Shown here: positions 33,840 to 44,512 of the stretch, piece by piece | How the letters are laid out: each line of letters begins with the position of its first letter | Numbering within the stretch: the stretch's first letter is position 1 | From: Trematomus loennbergii | Taxonomy: Eukaryota > Chordata > Actinopteri > Perciformes > Nototheniidae | Length of the DNA stretch: 64,000 nucleotides | Direction: 5' to 3' | Assembly (NCBI GenBank): GCA_012861695.1 | Contig: JAAOOA010000381.1 | Span: forward strand, 299,772 to 363,771 | Translations under genes and position numbers: made by a program | The notes under the pieces: generated by a model | The model's database searches: none | Seen by the model: the letters and a program-made list of their open reading frames with translations, nothing else | Told to the model about the DNA's origin: nothing

Positions 33840-35449
33840 ACATAAACGTGTATCTTACAGTTCCTTTGTGAGAGAATTACGCACAAATCTGTCATATCAA
33901 AACATTCTATTGCAGTATTTTATCTGTTTTATGTGCACTGTTGGAGGAGCCTGTGACCTATGTTTTTCATTGACATATCTACACTGTAGCTAATGGGCAT
34001 ATGCCATAAAGCCTTGAAACTTGAAAACTTAAAATGATCAGAAACTGCATTGTCTCACTGAAAACAGCTCTAAAGAGAACCCAATTCCAATAAAAGTTTT
34101 AGGTGACTTAGTGAATGAGAATTAACGGCTGATAGCTAGATCAGGAGGTGATAGGCAGGGGGAGGGGAGGGGGTGTGAGGGGAGACAGTCTCACACATCC
34201 AGACTCCATTTTTCATGAAGAGCCTCAGACGGAGGGTCTGAACCCGGCACAGATACTGCACCCGTTTCTTGACTGGCGCTCCCGACGGATGGCGGTAAGT
34301 TGTCACAGGCGTCTCGCTGATTAAACCCATATCGATGCGTCTCTTTGCCATTTTCGTTTTTGAACATTTAGGTGACTTGGTGAGTGGCTTTTTATCTAGT
34401 TTGCACTGGATTTCTTTTTTTTTACCTAGCTCACTCCACCCCCACCTCTATCTTCTGACATCACAGCATATGCCTGGCTCTCAGACTGCAGCGGTGTTGG
34501 GGGTCGCCCCAGAACTGCTGAAGGGGGATGATTCCATCTGGGACGGGGGTCACCCCGATTTCACACATGATATTTACATAATCTAGGGAAGCACACCAGT
34601 AAATGTAGCCTCATGTAACTTCATATAGGGATTATTTAATAGTTGTGTGAAATAATTAAACAATAAGGGGGTATTAAGATCTTTTAAATTATAATTTTCC
34701 TCTCAAAGAGAGTTCGTTGTACACACACACACACAAAACAACATTAAATAATGACATGATATTATAATGATAAAAGCACTTATAGATATGTTTAGTTTTA
34801 CTGTCGGGTCACTCATTATTGGACCCGCGAGCTGCATGATACTGGCGTGTTGTCAGGAGAGGTGGGGAGAGTGCTCCGTTTATTAATCCCGTAATATTGT
34901 AAATTACTATACACGTTTGAATAGTTAATTAATCTACTATAATTAGTTGGTTTAATATCGAATCATATCAATTTGTTTCAAAGCTCAATAAATAACATCG
35001 AAGACCTTTGACCGGCACTTTTCTAATTTTGTCCGGAAGATTTAAACTGTAACGGACATGTTGACCGGACAGGAGGGGGGAGGAGGAGGGGGGTGGGTTG
35101 AGAAGGGTGGGGCTGAGAGGGTGGGGGCTGAGAGGGGTGGGGGCTACAGGGAGGATGTGACACCTGTATGTGAGGGGGAGGGGGGTGGGCTGAGAGGGGT
35201 GGGGGCTGAGAAGGGTGGGGGCTACGGGTAGGATGTAACACCTGTATGTGAGGGGGAGGGGTGGGCTGAGAGGGGTGGGGGCTACCTGGGAGGATGTAAC
35301 ACCTGTACGCGATAACACCTCGAACAAAGGGGCTCATTGGCATATCAAAGGGGGCTCATTAGCATAATTAGGGGGCGGGACTTAGAAGGTGTGACCTGTC
35401 ACTTTTTTATGCATACTAATGACATTGAAGCGGGATTGGTATTACTACT
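33840..35449 (-). repeat. Long TIR, right arm
   Basis: 1,610 bp, inverted relative to 27,909-29,506. Differences from the left arm are mainly run-length changes and single substitutions, for example one A/G change in the ATATGCTAATGAG word near 35,340. Confidence 0.93.
34136..34351 (-). CDS. 71-aa basic ORF in right TIR arm (hypothetical)
   Basis: Mirror of the ORF at 28,993-29,208 with an identical product. In this arm the upstream extension seen on the left is not open in the same frame. Confidence 0.35.
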   Translation of the reverse strand: MAKRRIDMGLISETPVTTYRHPSGAPVKKRVQYLCRVQTLRLRLFMKNGVWMCETVSPHTPSPPPAYHLLI

Positions 35450-35969
35450 TACCCCGTATGCAAGGGCTGGTTTGCCTTCACTAACTGTACGGAGGCTCAG
35501 TCACTGGTACATTTTTATATATAAAGCCATGTTAGGGAAACTTCCATCCTACATCTGCTCCCTGATCTCACGGCGAATTGTAAGTGGCTACTGCCTGAGA
35601 TCGCATGCTGTGGTTTTATTAAATGTGCCAACTGCTAGGACTGTCTTAGGGAAAATAGCATTTAGATGCGCAGCTCCACTGTCCTGGAATAGTCTGCAAT
35701 TAAAATGGAAACTGAGCAATCTGGTGCCACTAAATGTTTTTAAAGCTCGGTTGGATGCTACTGAATCGGAAGCTGTTGGTACCTGTGCATGTGGATAGTA
35801 TGTAAATTGTAATCCCTGTAATGCTACTGTATGATGTCCTTTTGTTGTTCTGTTTATGTTTTTAATGTTTCATGTGGAACCTACTTGAGCAGGTCTCCCT
35901 TGAAAAAGAGATCAATGATCTCAATGGGATACAACCTGGATAAATAAAGGTGTGAAATGAAATGAAATG

Positions 35970-36306
35970 AAATTCCTGGACATTTTTGTTGGCTACCCTG
36001 GTTCGGTCCACGACACCAGGGTGCTCAGGAACAGTCCAGTGTTTGTGAGGGGCTGTTACCCACCAGCTGGCCATTACATTGTGGGGGATGGAGGTTACCC
36101 GTGCCTGAGGGAACCTCTTAACCTCATCACACCGTACCGGGAACCGTTGAGGGGTAGAGTGCAGGCGTGCTTCAACCGACACCATGCCAGAGCCCGATCG
36201 GTTGTGGAGAGGGCTTTTGGGATGATGAAGGCACGGTGGAGAGGGATCTTCTTCAAGGCCCTGGAAGTGGATCACAGCTTTTCCCCCAAGGTGATAGCAG
36301 TGTGTG
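35970..36306 (+). repeat. 336-bp direct duplication flanking a LINE, right copy
   Basis: 337-bp copy immediately after the LINE (TGAAA)n tail. It keeps the G run of five at about 36,084-36,088 that is four in the left copy, so the frame is open here. Confidence 0.93.
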
Positions 36307-36509
36307 CAGTGCTCCACAACATCTGCCTCACTGCTGGAGACATCCTGGAGCCAACTGAGGGAGAGGATCCAGTGCCGCTACCTCCACAGGGACCTGTGCA
36401 GAGAGATGAACATGCTGGTCAGCACTATAGGGACAGACTGGCAGCACACGTGTCAGCCCCACATGAGCGTCCTCCACACCTAAATGACCATGATTATTTC
36501 CTTATATAG
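35970..36509 (+). pseudogene. HARBI1-like transposase, 3' part
   Basis: Opens in frame with KFLDIFVGYPGSVHDTRV (second catalytic Asp), passes VVERAFGMMKARWRGIFFKA (catalytic Glu) and VIAVCAVLHNICLTAGD, and ends HLNDHDYFLI before the stop at 36,507-36,509. This is the normal C-terminus of the transposase begun at 26,295, now isolated by the LINE. This half carries no internal break. Confidence 0.9.
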
Positions 36510-36999
36510 TAACTATATTAATGGCTTTCTTACATCATTCATTTTTTTTAATATGCAATCATTCCCCATAAATACATGTTACTAATGCACGTTATTGTGT
36601 CTCTTGTGGTGCAGGTTGCCATGCTTGGATTGTTGCTACTACTGCTGCAGCAGCATTTTCCAGTTGGAAGCAACTACAGATGTAGCAGCTAATTTAGGAC
36701 AGTTTGAAACGCGAAGGTCGTGGTCGGCCCGTGAATGGCCCGTGAACGGCCCGTGATCAAGAGACTGCCCCCAGTCTGACTTGAGACCGCCCCCGTGATA
36801 AATAAATGTAATTATTGTGAAGCCAGCTGCAATGGATCATTGATCCACCAGGGGGTGCAGTGGGGTTCCACACTGGAGCTCATGTGAAATCAACTTCGAT
36901 ACAGATACCAGTATGTCTGGTACTACTGTATAGTGGATCTTTGTTAAGATCCATATGTCACGGATAGGATCATAGTCTGTGCTAAATAAGAGACATGTA
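36510..36999. other. Harbinger interior, non-coding
   Basis: Post-stop sequence with a short three-fold word (GGCCCGTGAA, GGCCCGTGAA, GGCCCGTGAT at 36,728-36,758). No gene is visible. Confidence 0.5.
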
Positions 37000-39760
37000 A
37001 TCATTTACAAAACATCACCATGTTGTTATTTAACAAAATAATGTTGTTTAGTCGAAAAAAACGAACGAGAGGAAATGCAGCCGGCTCTCGATTTTTAATC
37101 CTAATTTAATCATCATCTTCACCACGATCATTTATGTTTATGTTCGCCGAATTGACATGAAATCACTGACAAATATGAATATTCTGTATTCAACTTCATT
37201 AAAACGTTATTAACGTGCCTAAACTCAGTAATTCACTAAAAATATTTATATTTTAATGGAGGCAGATCAGGATCCCGACGCGTAGCGGAGGTTACTCTGA
37301 GTGACAAGCTTACAGTTAGTGAAGTAACACTTTTTTTTTGTGAGTCACGACCTGGCTGTTTCATTCAAACATAACGCTCCAAATGCTACTGTTTACCCCA
37401 CTCGGACTTCAATACAGCTACACCATTGTTTGGTTTCCATGGTAGCGCGTCTCTTTAGTAGCGCGCACTCCTTTCCTGTAAATTACAGGTCCAGCCAGGC
37501 AAAACAGTGCACTTCTCTTTCCCGCACTACTGTGACAGATCATGGGGCTGGGTCAGCCACTAACATATTCATATTGCTCTTCTCAAAAAGACAAATATGA
37601 ACGTCCTACCCTAAAAAATGCTTGAGGGTGGGATTAATACAAACATCTTTTTGGGTGGGGTACATTTTATGACAGGCCTGGTTATCACAATATGCCCCCC
37701 CTTGCTATCTTACAAAATAAAAGTCACAGATTGATGCATTTAACTTCAATATAAAGAAAAACATCTTCTGTTGTAACAACAATAACATTATAAATAGTAA
37801 CATAGCTGAACATGGCATTAAGGTGACTGAGGCTTTTTAACATAGACTTTTCAGTGTCCCACATTTTGCACAGAACTGTCCCACATTAGGAAATGCAGAT
37901 TGTCTGAGACAACTTGGCACTAAGAGTACTGATATGTCTACCATTTCTTTTCTGAGTGTAATATCTGCATTTTCTCTTTTGAAAAACGAAGTCCTAGTTT
38001 GGCCACTCATTTTTAATCACACACGTCTCCCCATCCGATTAAAATTCAAATTCTTGACTGGAAGGGCAGTGTTGCCTACATGTAAATGAATGGCATTGCC
38101 TATATGCATTTGAAAAGAAATAGTACCCCACTCTGAGTGACTATCTGTTGACTTCACATCTTGTCACAAACCAGGGGACTTTACTTCCTGATTTTTGGAA
38201 TACAAAATAATTTATCTGTGTACGTGTTTTACTGAACGAGCATACTGTACTGTGATCTGCATGCACTTATCAAACATTTAATTAAAGTAGTGAAAACAAA
38301 TAGTGAGGGGGTCCAAAATCAGCCAACGTGCTTTGTTTTCAATGTTCATCACTATAATAATAAGGACATTATTCAAAAGTTTACATTAACTTTGGATAAT
38401 AACACGGGAGAAACGGATCCTCTCTTTTCCTCTCTCCCTCTCTCTCTCTCCTGACAGCCCGTCAGTTTCTCATGCAGCTCGCCAAACAGTGGGCGGAAAT
38501 AATAATAATATTAATTATTTCACAAAAAGGTTATGACAATATATGACTATTGACGTACAAATAACACTGTCTGTCAATTGTGTAAAATAAGAGGATTAGA
38601 TTACAACTTGTATTTAGAAATACTCTGTTGTAATTATTGATGCATAAATGTGTTCATCCATTCAATGTGGCATCTGCTATAATGGGGTTAATGTATGATA
38701 TTACTTAATAATACAATACACTATATAATATATGATATGATAATTACATTTTGATTCATGTCTTATTTCATAGTTTCTCATCATTATTATGAAAGCACCC
38801 ATTGTTTTAAATAATGGTCGGAATGTGACCTGTGAGCCTTCTGAATTATCGTGGGATAGCACATTCTAAACTAAAATGTTCAATCAATAAAGTAACATCT
38901 TATCTTATCTTATCTTAATAATATCTTCATATTAATAATAATAATAAATCATACAGTATGTGTCAAAGGGAGCAGGAGGAAGCAAACACAAAAATATACA
39001 AAAAATATACTGCATATTAAAGCAAACGATTGTAAAGGTAAAAGTATGAGCATCAAATCAAATCAAGTTTTATTTATATAGCACATTTTTAAACGAGTTT
39101 TGGTCGAGCCAAAGTGCTGTACATATAATAAAAATACCCTACAGTAAAGACACTTTACAGCAAATACAACAGCACAGTTTGTTCAGAATATCAGTATGAG
39201 TATGAGCACCCTCTGACCCTCACATCGTACTAGGAAAAACTTCCGGAGAAAAACCCACATTTCAAAGGGAAAAATGGGAGAAACCTTGGGGAGAGCAACA
39301 GAGGAGGGATCCCTCTCCCAGGATGGACAGAAGTGCAATAGATGCCGTGTGTAAATCGAAGAGATAATACATTTTACAGCGTAGGTAGACCGCATGACAA
39401 ATAAAGAAGTGTAATGTAAACATTTACATTATTATTATGATTATTTAATATATAAAGACTATATATTATTGAATTACAAGACTAGATATACTTTATTTGA
39501 TCTAAAATATTGATGTGTTCAAATGCTCTTCTAAACAAAACTGAAAGTCCATGAAAAGTTGTCTTTCTGTATTTGTGAATGAAGCGCCATCTCCTGGTTA
39601 AATCCTGAAATTGAAAATCTGGCAACGCCCTCTTGGAAAATAGTGAAGGGCTTAACATTCCCAGATACTGGTCTTAGGCAGGTAGCTGGCAGGTAGCAGG
39701 CAGGAAGCTGTAAGCTGGAGTCTGAAATAAGCTGCTACATCTGTAAGCTCCATCTTTTTC
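37000..39760. mobile_element. Family X element, copy B
   Basis: Shares with copy A the words ACAAAACATCACCATG (37,007), GAGGCTTTTTAACATAGACTTTTC (37,829) and the 170-bp end segment 39,579-39,750 (GCGCCATCTCCTGGTTAAAT onward). Its right part (38,602-39,650) is an inverted match of 45,460-46,700 (copy C). It contains a LINE tail ending (TCTTA)n near 38,915 and an inserted L2 fragment at 39,055-39,397. No coding sequence remains. Confidence 0.65.
39055..39397 (-). mobile_element. L2 LINE, 5'-truncated 3' end
   Basis: Begins with the CAAATCAAATCAAGTTTTAT tail, then TTTTGGTCGAGCCAAAGTGC, words shared with the 3' end of the longer L2 at 41,551. It continues with the teleost L2 3' UTR words CTCCCAGGATGGACAGAAGT and GCAATAGATG. 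Copy C of family X (near 45,765) lacks it and preserves the empty site (ATGCTCATAC). Confidence 0.82.
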
Positions 39761-39767
39761 GTTGATG

Positions 39768-40025
39768 TTCACCCCGTTATGTTTTATTTTTGTCATGTTT
39801 ATTTGTACATACGACACCTATTGCACGTCTGTCCGTCCTGGGAGAGGGATCCCTGCTCTGTTGCTCTCCCTGAGGTTTCTTCCATGTTTTCCCCCTGTTA
39901 AAAGGTTGTTTTTTTGGGAGTTGTTCCTCATTGGCTGCAAGGGTCTAAGGACAGAGGGTGTCGTACACTGTACACATTAGAAAGCCCTCTGAGGCAAGTT
40001 TATGGTTGTTAAATAAACATTTGGC
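39768..40025 (+). repeat. L2-type 3' UTR fragment, plus orientation
   Basis: CACCTATTGCACGTCTGTCC, CCTGGGAGAGGGATCCCTGC and GCTCTCCCTGAGGTTTCTTC are the complement-oriented counterparts of the words at 39,260-39,350. Confidence 0.7.
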
Positions 40026-40284
40026 TGATTTATTTCACTGGAGTGGGTCTGTCATTTTGCATGTAGTGTTTGTCATTACACAACAGTCATTATTTAGCAT
40101 TTATAGCACAAATATTGTTGAAAGTAACTTGTATTGTATTTGAGAAAGCTGCTATAACATGTGGTGCTTGTTTATTGAAGCACTGTTTCTGAGTGTTATC
40201 CAAATCATCAACTGAAGAACTCCACTTTAGTGTTTTCAACAAGTTAAACATTTATTGTTATTTTTTTTTCACAAGCTCTGCAAT

Positions 40285-41370
40285 TCAATTTACAAGCCGC
40301 TCATTCTGCTCATAGAGCGCTTTGTCACGGGCCTCGTCCTTCTCTGCCTGCTTTTTCAGGAAGGCCAAAACGCTTCTCCGCCTTGGCCTTTTAGGAGGTG
40401 GTTGGGAGCTGGTGGAGGGCACGGGTTCCTCCTCACTGCTGAGGGAAACTTGAGAAGGCCCTTCCTCAGCAGAGGTGGAGGCCTCAGCAGCAGTCTGGCC
40501 ATGGCTTGACAACGGGCATGAGGCAACTAGGGTGGGAGGCTGAATTGATGGCCTTCCCCCAATTGCGTCATGCATAGCCTCAAACCATGGCCAGGTAGCT
40601 GCTGAGGCCTCTCCCCTGTCTGTTCCTGTCCCAGTTGGGGATTCTTTAACTCCTATTGACAACACAGATAACAGACTGTTAGTTAAAAGGCAGTGAGGGC
40701 AAAATCACATTACATTACATTACATTGCATTGCATTTAGCTGACGCTTGTATCCAAAGCGACTTACAATAAGTGCATTCGACCAAGAAGATACAAACTTG
40801 AAGAAAACAGAATCATATAAGTACATTAGGTTTCATAGAGCCAAAACATTTCAAGTGCTACTCAACTGGCTTTAGATAAGCCAGTCCTTTGTTAGTATGT
40901 GAGTGCTTAGTTAGTATTTAAATGCACACCAAACGAAACATTGTACTAATTCTAAATGTGTAATTGCTTACGCCTTAAATGTTAACAAGTGTAAACAACT
41001 AAGCAAATTCACATTTTAATATAGGAGGCTGGGGTCGCCAGTTTAAGTCTGTAGCATAATATCTACAAACACTAACCCACCACAGTGCCCAGCCATGTGA
41101 TTTGCTTTACCTTGTATTTTGTTTTCAGGTTGTCCCATTTCTTTGATGCCTGTGGACCAGTCACCTGGCCCTCCAGGCCCATCTCTTTCACAACTTGCCT
41201 TTAGTTACAAATTATCTTAATTCACCATGCACATTTATTAAAACATTTTATCAGACAAATATAGATGTATAGATACTCCCAGCCTGATTTGGCAGCATTT
41301 TGTTTCCCACTGAACATGTGCTCCATCTTAACCCTTGCACTAATTAGGGCAAGGGTTTCAGCATCTGTGA
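40285..41370 (-). CDS. Harbinger Myb/SANT-like protein, three exons
   Basis: Exon a (41,277-41,370) reads TDAETLALISARVKMEHMFS. Exon b (41,111-41,198) reads QVVKEMGLEGQVTGPQASKK, then WDNLKTKYK. Exon c (40,285-40,652) reads GEASAATWPWFEAMHDAIGG, a Ser/Pro-rich linker, PPPKRPRRRSV and the helical tail FLKKQAEKDEARDKALYEQN. Each junction has GT-AG signals and phases fit between a and b. The W...A...G...KKWDNLKTKY pattern is the Myb/SANT-like trihelix of the second protein of PIF/Harbinger elements, which helps transposase entry and DNA binding. One base is missing in the C run at 40,637-40,640. The exon a start is not complete. Confidence 0.75.
40712..40860 (-). repeat. Teleost SINE-like repeat with (ACATT)n edge
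   Basis: (ACATT)n followed by GCATTTAGCTGACGCTTGTA, CCAAAGCGACTTACAATAAG and TGCATTCGACCA, a common teleost interspersed repeat tail in reverse orientation. It lies in the first intron region of exon c of the Myb-like gene. Confidence 0.7.
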
Positions 41371-42113
41371 CTGAAATAAATACATCATATTAGGCTTGCA
41401 TGGTACAACGCTGGAAACTAATAATTAAATAGCCTAATGCAAACTGAGCATAAAGGTTTTAGTACGATGTTAACTTTACCTGGATAATTTCACAACAGTC
41501 ATTTCATATAAGCATTTTGCCAAGTTATGGCTTAAGAATGTAAAAGCTTATCAAATCAAATCAAATCAGGTTTTATTTAAAGCACATTTAAAAGCGATTT
41601 TTGGTCGAGCCAAAGTGCTGTACATGTAATAAAAACACATTACTACAATCACAAAAACGACAATAAATTACAGATATACTTAAAAACAAAATAAAATAAA
41701 ACACACGGAAAAGTCAGGAGTCGTGCTCCGCTCTAACTAGAAAGCCAGAGAGAAGTGTGTTTTTAGTTTGATTTAAAAACCCCTAGGGTCTGGGCCGACC
41801 TCACATGGAGGGGCAGAGTGTTCCAGAGCCTAGGGCCAGCTGCTGCGAAGGCTCGGTGCCCTCGGGTTTTAGCCTGGTCTTGGGCACTACCAGCAGCAGC
41901 TGGTCAGCAGACCTTAAAGCTCTGGCTGGGGTGTAGCGCTGGAGCAGTTCAGCTATATAGGCCGGAGCCAGCCCATTTAGTGCTTTAAAAACAAATAAAA
42001 GGATTTTAAAATCAATTCTGAACCGAACTGGAAGCCAGTGTAGTGAGGCCAGAATAGGGGTGATGTGGTCACGCTTTTTGTGGCCAGTCAGCAAACGTGC
42101 AGCGCGTTTTGGA

Positions 42114-43090
42114 CTAGCTGTAAGCGTTTATTGAGGCCTGGTCCATACCCACATACAGAGCGTTACAATAGTCCAGTCTCGAGGTTACAAAGGCGTTAAT
42201 AACCCTTTCTAAGTCTTTAAAAGATAAATACGACTTGGTTTTGGCCAATAGTCTTATTTTAAAAAAGCAGGATTTTACTACGGTGCTGACCTGCTTGTCG
42301 AATTTAAAAGTGCTAGTGAAGGTCACTCCAAGGTTCATGACCGAGGGGAGGATGTTTTTTTTGATAGAGCCCAGAATATCAACCGGAGAGGCTGGAGGTT
42401 GCGGTCCAAAAAAGATGACCTCAGTCTTGCTCTCGTTGAGGTTGAGAAGTTTTTGCTCAGCCAGGATTTTATCTCTGCTAAGCAGTCCATCACTGCTGTA
42501 GTGAGTGTTGACATTTGCTTTGAGAGGCAGATAGATCTGTACATCGTCGGCGTAGCAGTGGAAGGGAATGTTATGTTTTGTGAGTATTGAACCTAGGGGC
42601 AGTATGTACAGTAGAAAAAGGATGGGGCCCAGAATCGAGCCTTGGGGAACCCCACAGGTAAGAGGGGCTTTGGCAGAGGAGAAGGCACCTAGCTGTACCG
42701 AGAAGCTACGGTCTGTCAGGTAGGACCTGAACCATGCAAGGGCAGAGCCTGTGATGCCAGCGGACTGTTCAAGCCGTGACAGCAGGATGCTATGGTCCAC
42801 AGTGTCAAAGGCAGCTGTCAGGTCTAACAGCACCAAGACAGCTGGGCTACCTGAGTCGGCGGCTAGGAGCAGATCATTAAAAACTCTTAAAAGGGCTGTT
42901 TCAGTGCTGTGCATGGGTTTGAAGCCAGACTGAAACTTTTCATGGATTCCATGGTGGTTAAAAAAGACTGCAGCTGGGCGTAGACTACTCGCTCCAGGGC
43001 TTTTGATAAAAAAGGTAGCTGGGAGATGGGCCTAAAATTTGCGAGAATGGAGGGGTCGAGATTTTTCTTTTTAAGGAGTGGCTTAACCAC
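42114..43090 (-). pseudogene. L2 reverse transcriptase
   Basis: Two overlapping frames give RPISQLPFLSKALERVVYAQ, then VLLDLTAAFDTVDHSILLSR (first catalytic Asp), SYLTDRSFSV, CGVPQGSILGPILFLLYILP and FHCYADDVQIYLP (YADD catalytic pair), NLNESKTEVIFFGP and VTSRLDYCNALYVG. A one-base break near 42,914-42,940 separates the first block. Confidence 0.92.
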
Positions 43091-43704
43091 GGCATGTTTG
43101 AAGGCAGCTGGGACACATCCTGAGGTAAGAGAGGTGTTTAAAAGTAATAAAATACTTGCTCCAACTGAATCAAAAACATCTCTGAGAAGGCGAGAGGGAA
43201 TGCTGTCTGAGGTGCAGTTTGTCGGCCGCAGGTGCTTGACTACATCCGAGAGAGAAGAGAGGGATACAGGCTCAAAGTGGTCGAGGACAGCAGGGCACAG
43301 AAAAGGAGCAGGATCTGGGGTAGCACTAGTGTGGGCTAGCCTAAGAGCAGATACCTTTTCAATAAAAAATGTAAGAAACTTATCACAGAGAGTAGTCGAT
43401 GGGACAATAGAAGAAACATCACAGGGATTAATGATAGAGTTGAGGACATTAAAAAGAACCTGAGGTTTATGGCTGTTTTTGGAGATTAACAGAGAAATGT
43501 GCTCTGTTTTGGCTGCTTTGACTGCCGTCTGGTAGTCAGAAAGGCAAGCACGAAGGATTTCTAGGGAGACATGGAGTTTATCCTTTTTCCATTTTCTCTC
43601 TGCACGCCTGCAAGCGCGTCTGAGAGCACGAGTACAGTCATTGAGCCACGGCTCTGATAGAACTTTGGTGCGTCTAAGCGTAAAAGGAGCAACAGAATCC
43701 AGTA

Positions 43705-44512
43705 TTAGTGTGCATGTCGATCAAACATGGAGATAAGCTCATCAGCATTAAAAGCACAGTTCACATCTAATTTACAGATCGGAGAAGCATTAAAAACATC
43801 AGAGAACTGTGAGGCAGTCAAGGGGTTAATCGAACGCAGACGACGCGCGGGGCACGTGATTCGACTCCTGCGGAAGGGATGGAGGTTGTAAACAGAACCG
43901 GTAAATGGTCTGAGATACGCGTTGCTGCACATATTTCATCCACAGATACAGACAGTCCAAACGATAATACTAAGTCCAAAGTGTGTCCTTTTTCGTGTGT
44001 TGGGCCAGCCACGGACTGAACGAGACCAAAGAATCAAGGAGATTTAAAAAGTCCCTAACCAGAGGTTTGGACTCGCAACACACATGGACATTGAAGTCTC
44101 CGGAGATCAAAACACGATCATATTTCACCATGATCCCGGACAGAAAGTCAGAAAAGTCATTTATGAAATCCTTATTACACTTTGGCGGACGATACACGAC
44201 TGCGCAGAGTATAGGCGAGGCCGGGTTCAGTTCAAAAAGCTGCAACTCAAAGCTGGCATAGCTAGATACAGGGTGAAGCAATCGGCATTGGAGGCTAGCT
44301 CTAAACACTGATGCTATGCCCCCACCATGGCCAGTGGCACGGGGGGAGCTGAAGAATGTACAGTCAGGAGGAAGAAGTTCAGAGAACGGTGTATACTCGC
44401 CAGCGTGGACCCAGGTCTCCGTCAGGAACATAAAATCCAGTTCACGAGAGGTGAAGAAGTCGTTTAGCAGGAACGTTTTGTTTGCTATCGACCTAGCATT
44501 TAGCAAAGCCAT
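43705..44512 (-). pseudogene. L2 apurinic/apyrimidinic-type endonuclease
   Basis: Blocks in order are LLNARSIANKTFLLNDFF, LDFMFLTETWVHAGEY (catalytic Glu in TETW), GHGGGIASVFRASL, LCAVVYRPPKCN, VLISGDFNVHVCC (GDFN) and, after a frame change near 43,990, THEKGHTLDLVLSFG and ISDHLPVLF (SDH). All residues of the endonuclease fold named here are present. Confidence 0.92.

Larger units (their letters stand above)
27909..35449. mobile_element. 7.5 kb element with 1.6 kb TIRs and a 6-bp TSD
   Basis: The left arm 27,909-29,506 and right arm 33,840-35,449 are inverted copies that differ by scattered small changes. Termini are AGTAGTAATACC and GGTATTACTACT. Flanks TACCCT (27,903-27,908) and TACCCC (35,450-35,455) are a 6-bp TSD with one change; removing the element restores the LINE reading HHCTLYARAG-like across the site, apart from that change. 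The 4.3 kb core (29,507-33,839) is AT-rich and non-coding. A 6-bp TSD, AG termini and long TIRs are features of Polinton/Maverick elements. IS3EU and Dada elements also make 6-7 bp TSDs. No integrase, polymerase or capsid gene is visible, so the class is open. Confidence 0.85.
27556..35969 (+). mobile_element. 5'-truncated LINE, interrupted by the long-TIR element
   Basis: Excluding the 7.5 kb insertion, about 870 bp of LINE remain. The left part (27,556-27,908) reads EVVACYKYLGIWLDDCLTFK and LVTVTF, a TGA, then PVLDYGDLIYMNAP. The right part (35,456-35,798) continues YARAGLPSLTVRRLSHWYIF, LPSYICSLISRRIVSGYCLR and PLSWNSLQLKWKLSNL to a stop near 35,796. A 3' UTR with AATAAA (35,943) and a (TGAAA)n tail ends at 35,969. 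These are the last RT-downstream blocks of a jockey-type ORF2. The 5' end is truncated, as usual after target-primed reverse transcription. Confidence 0.88.
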
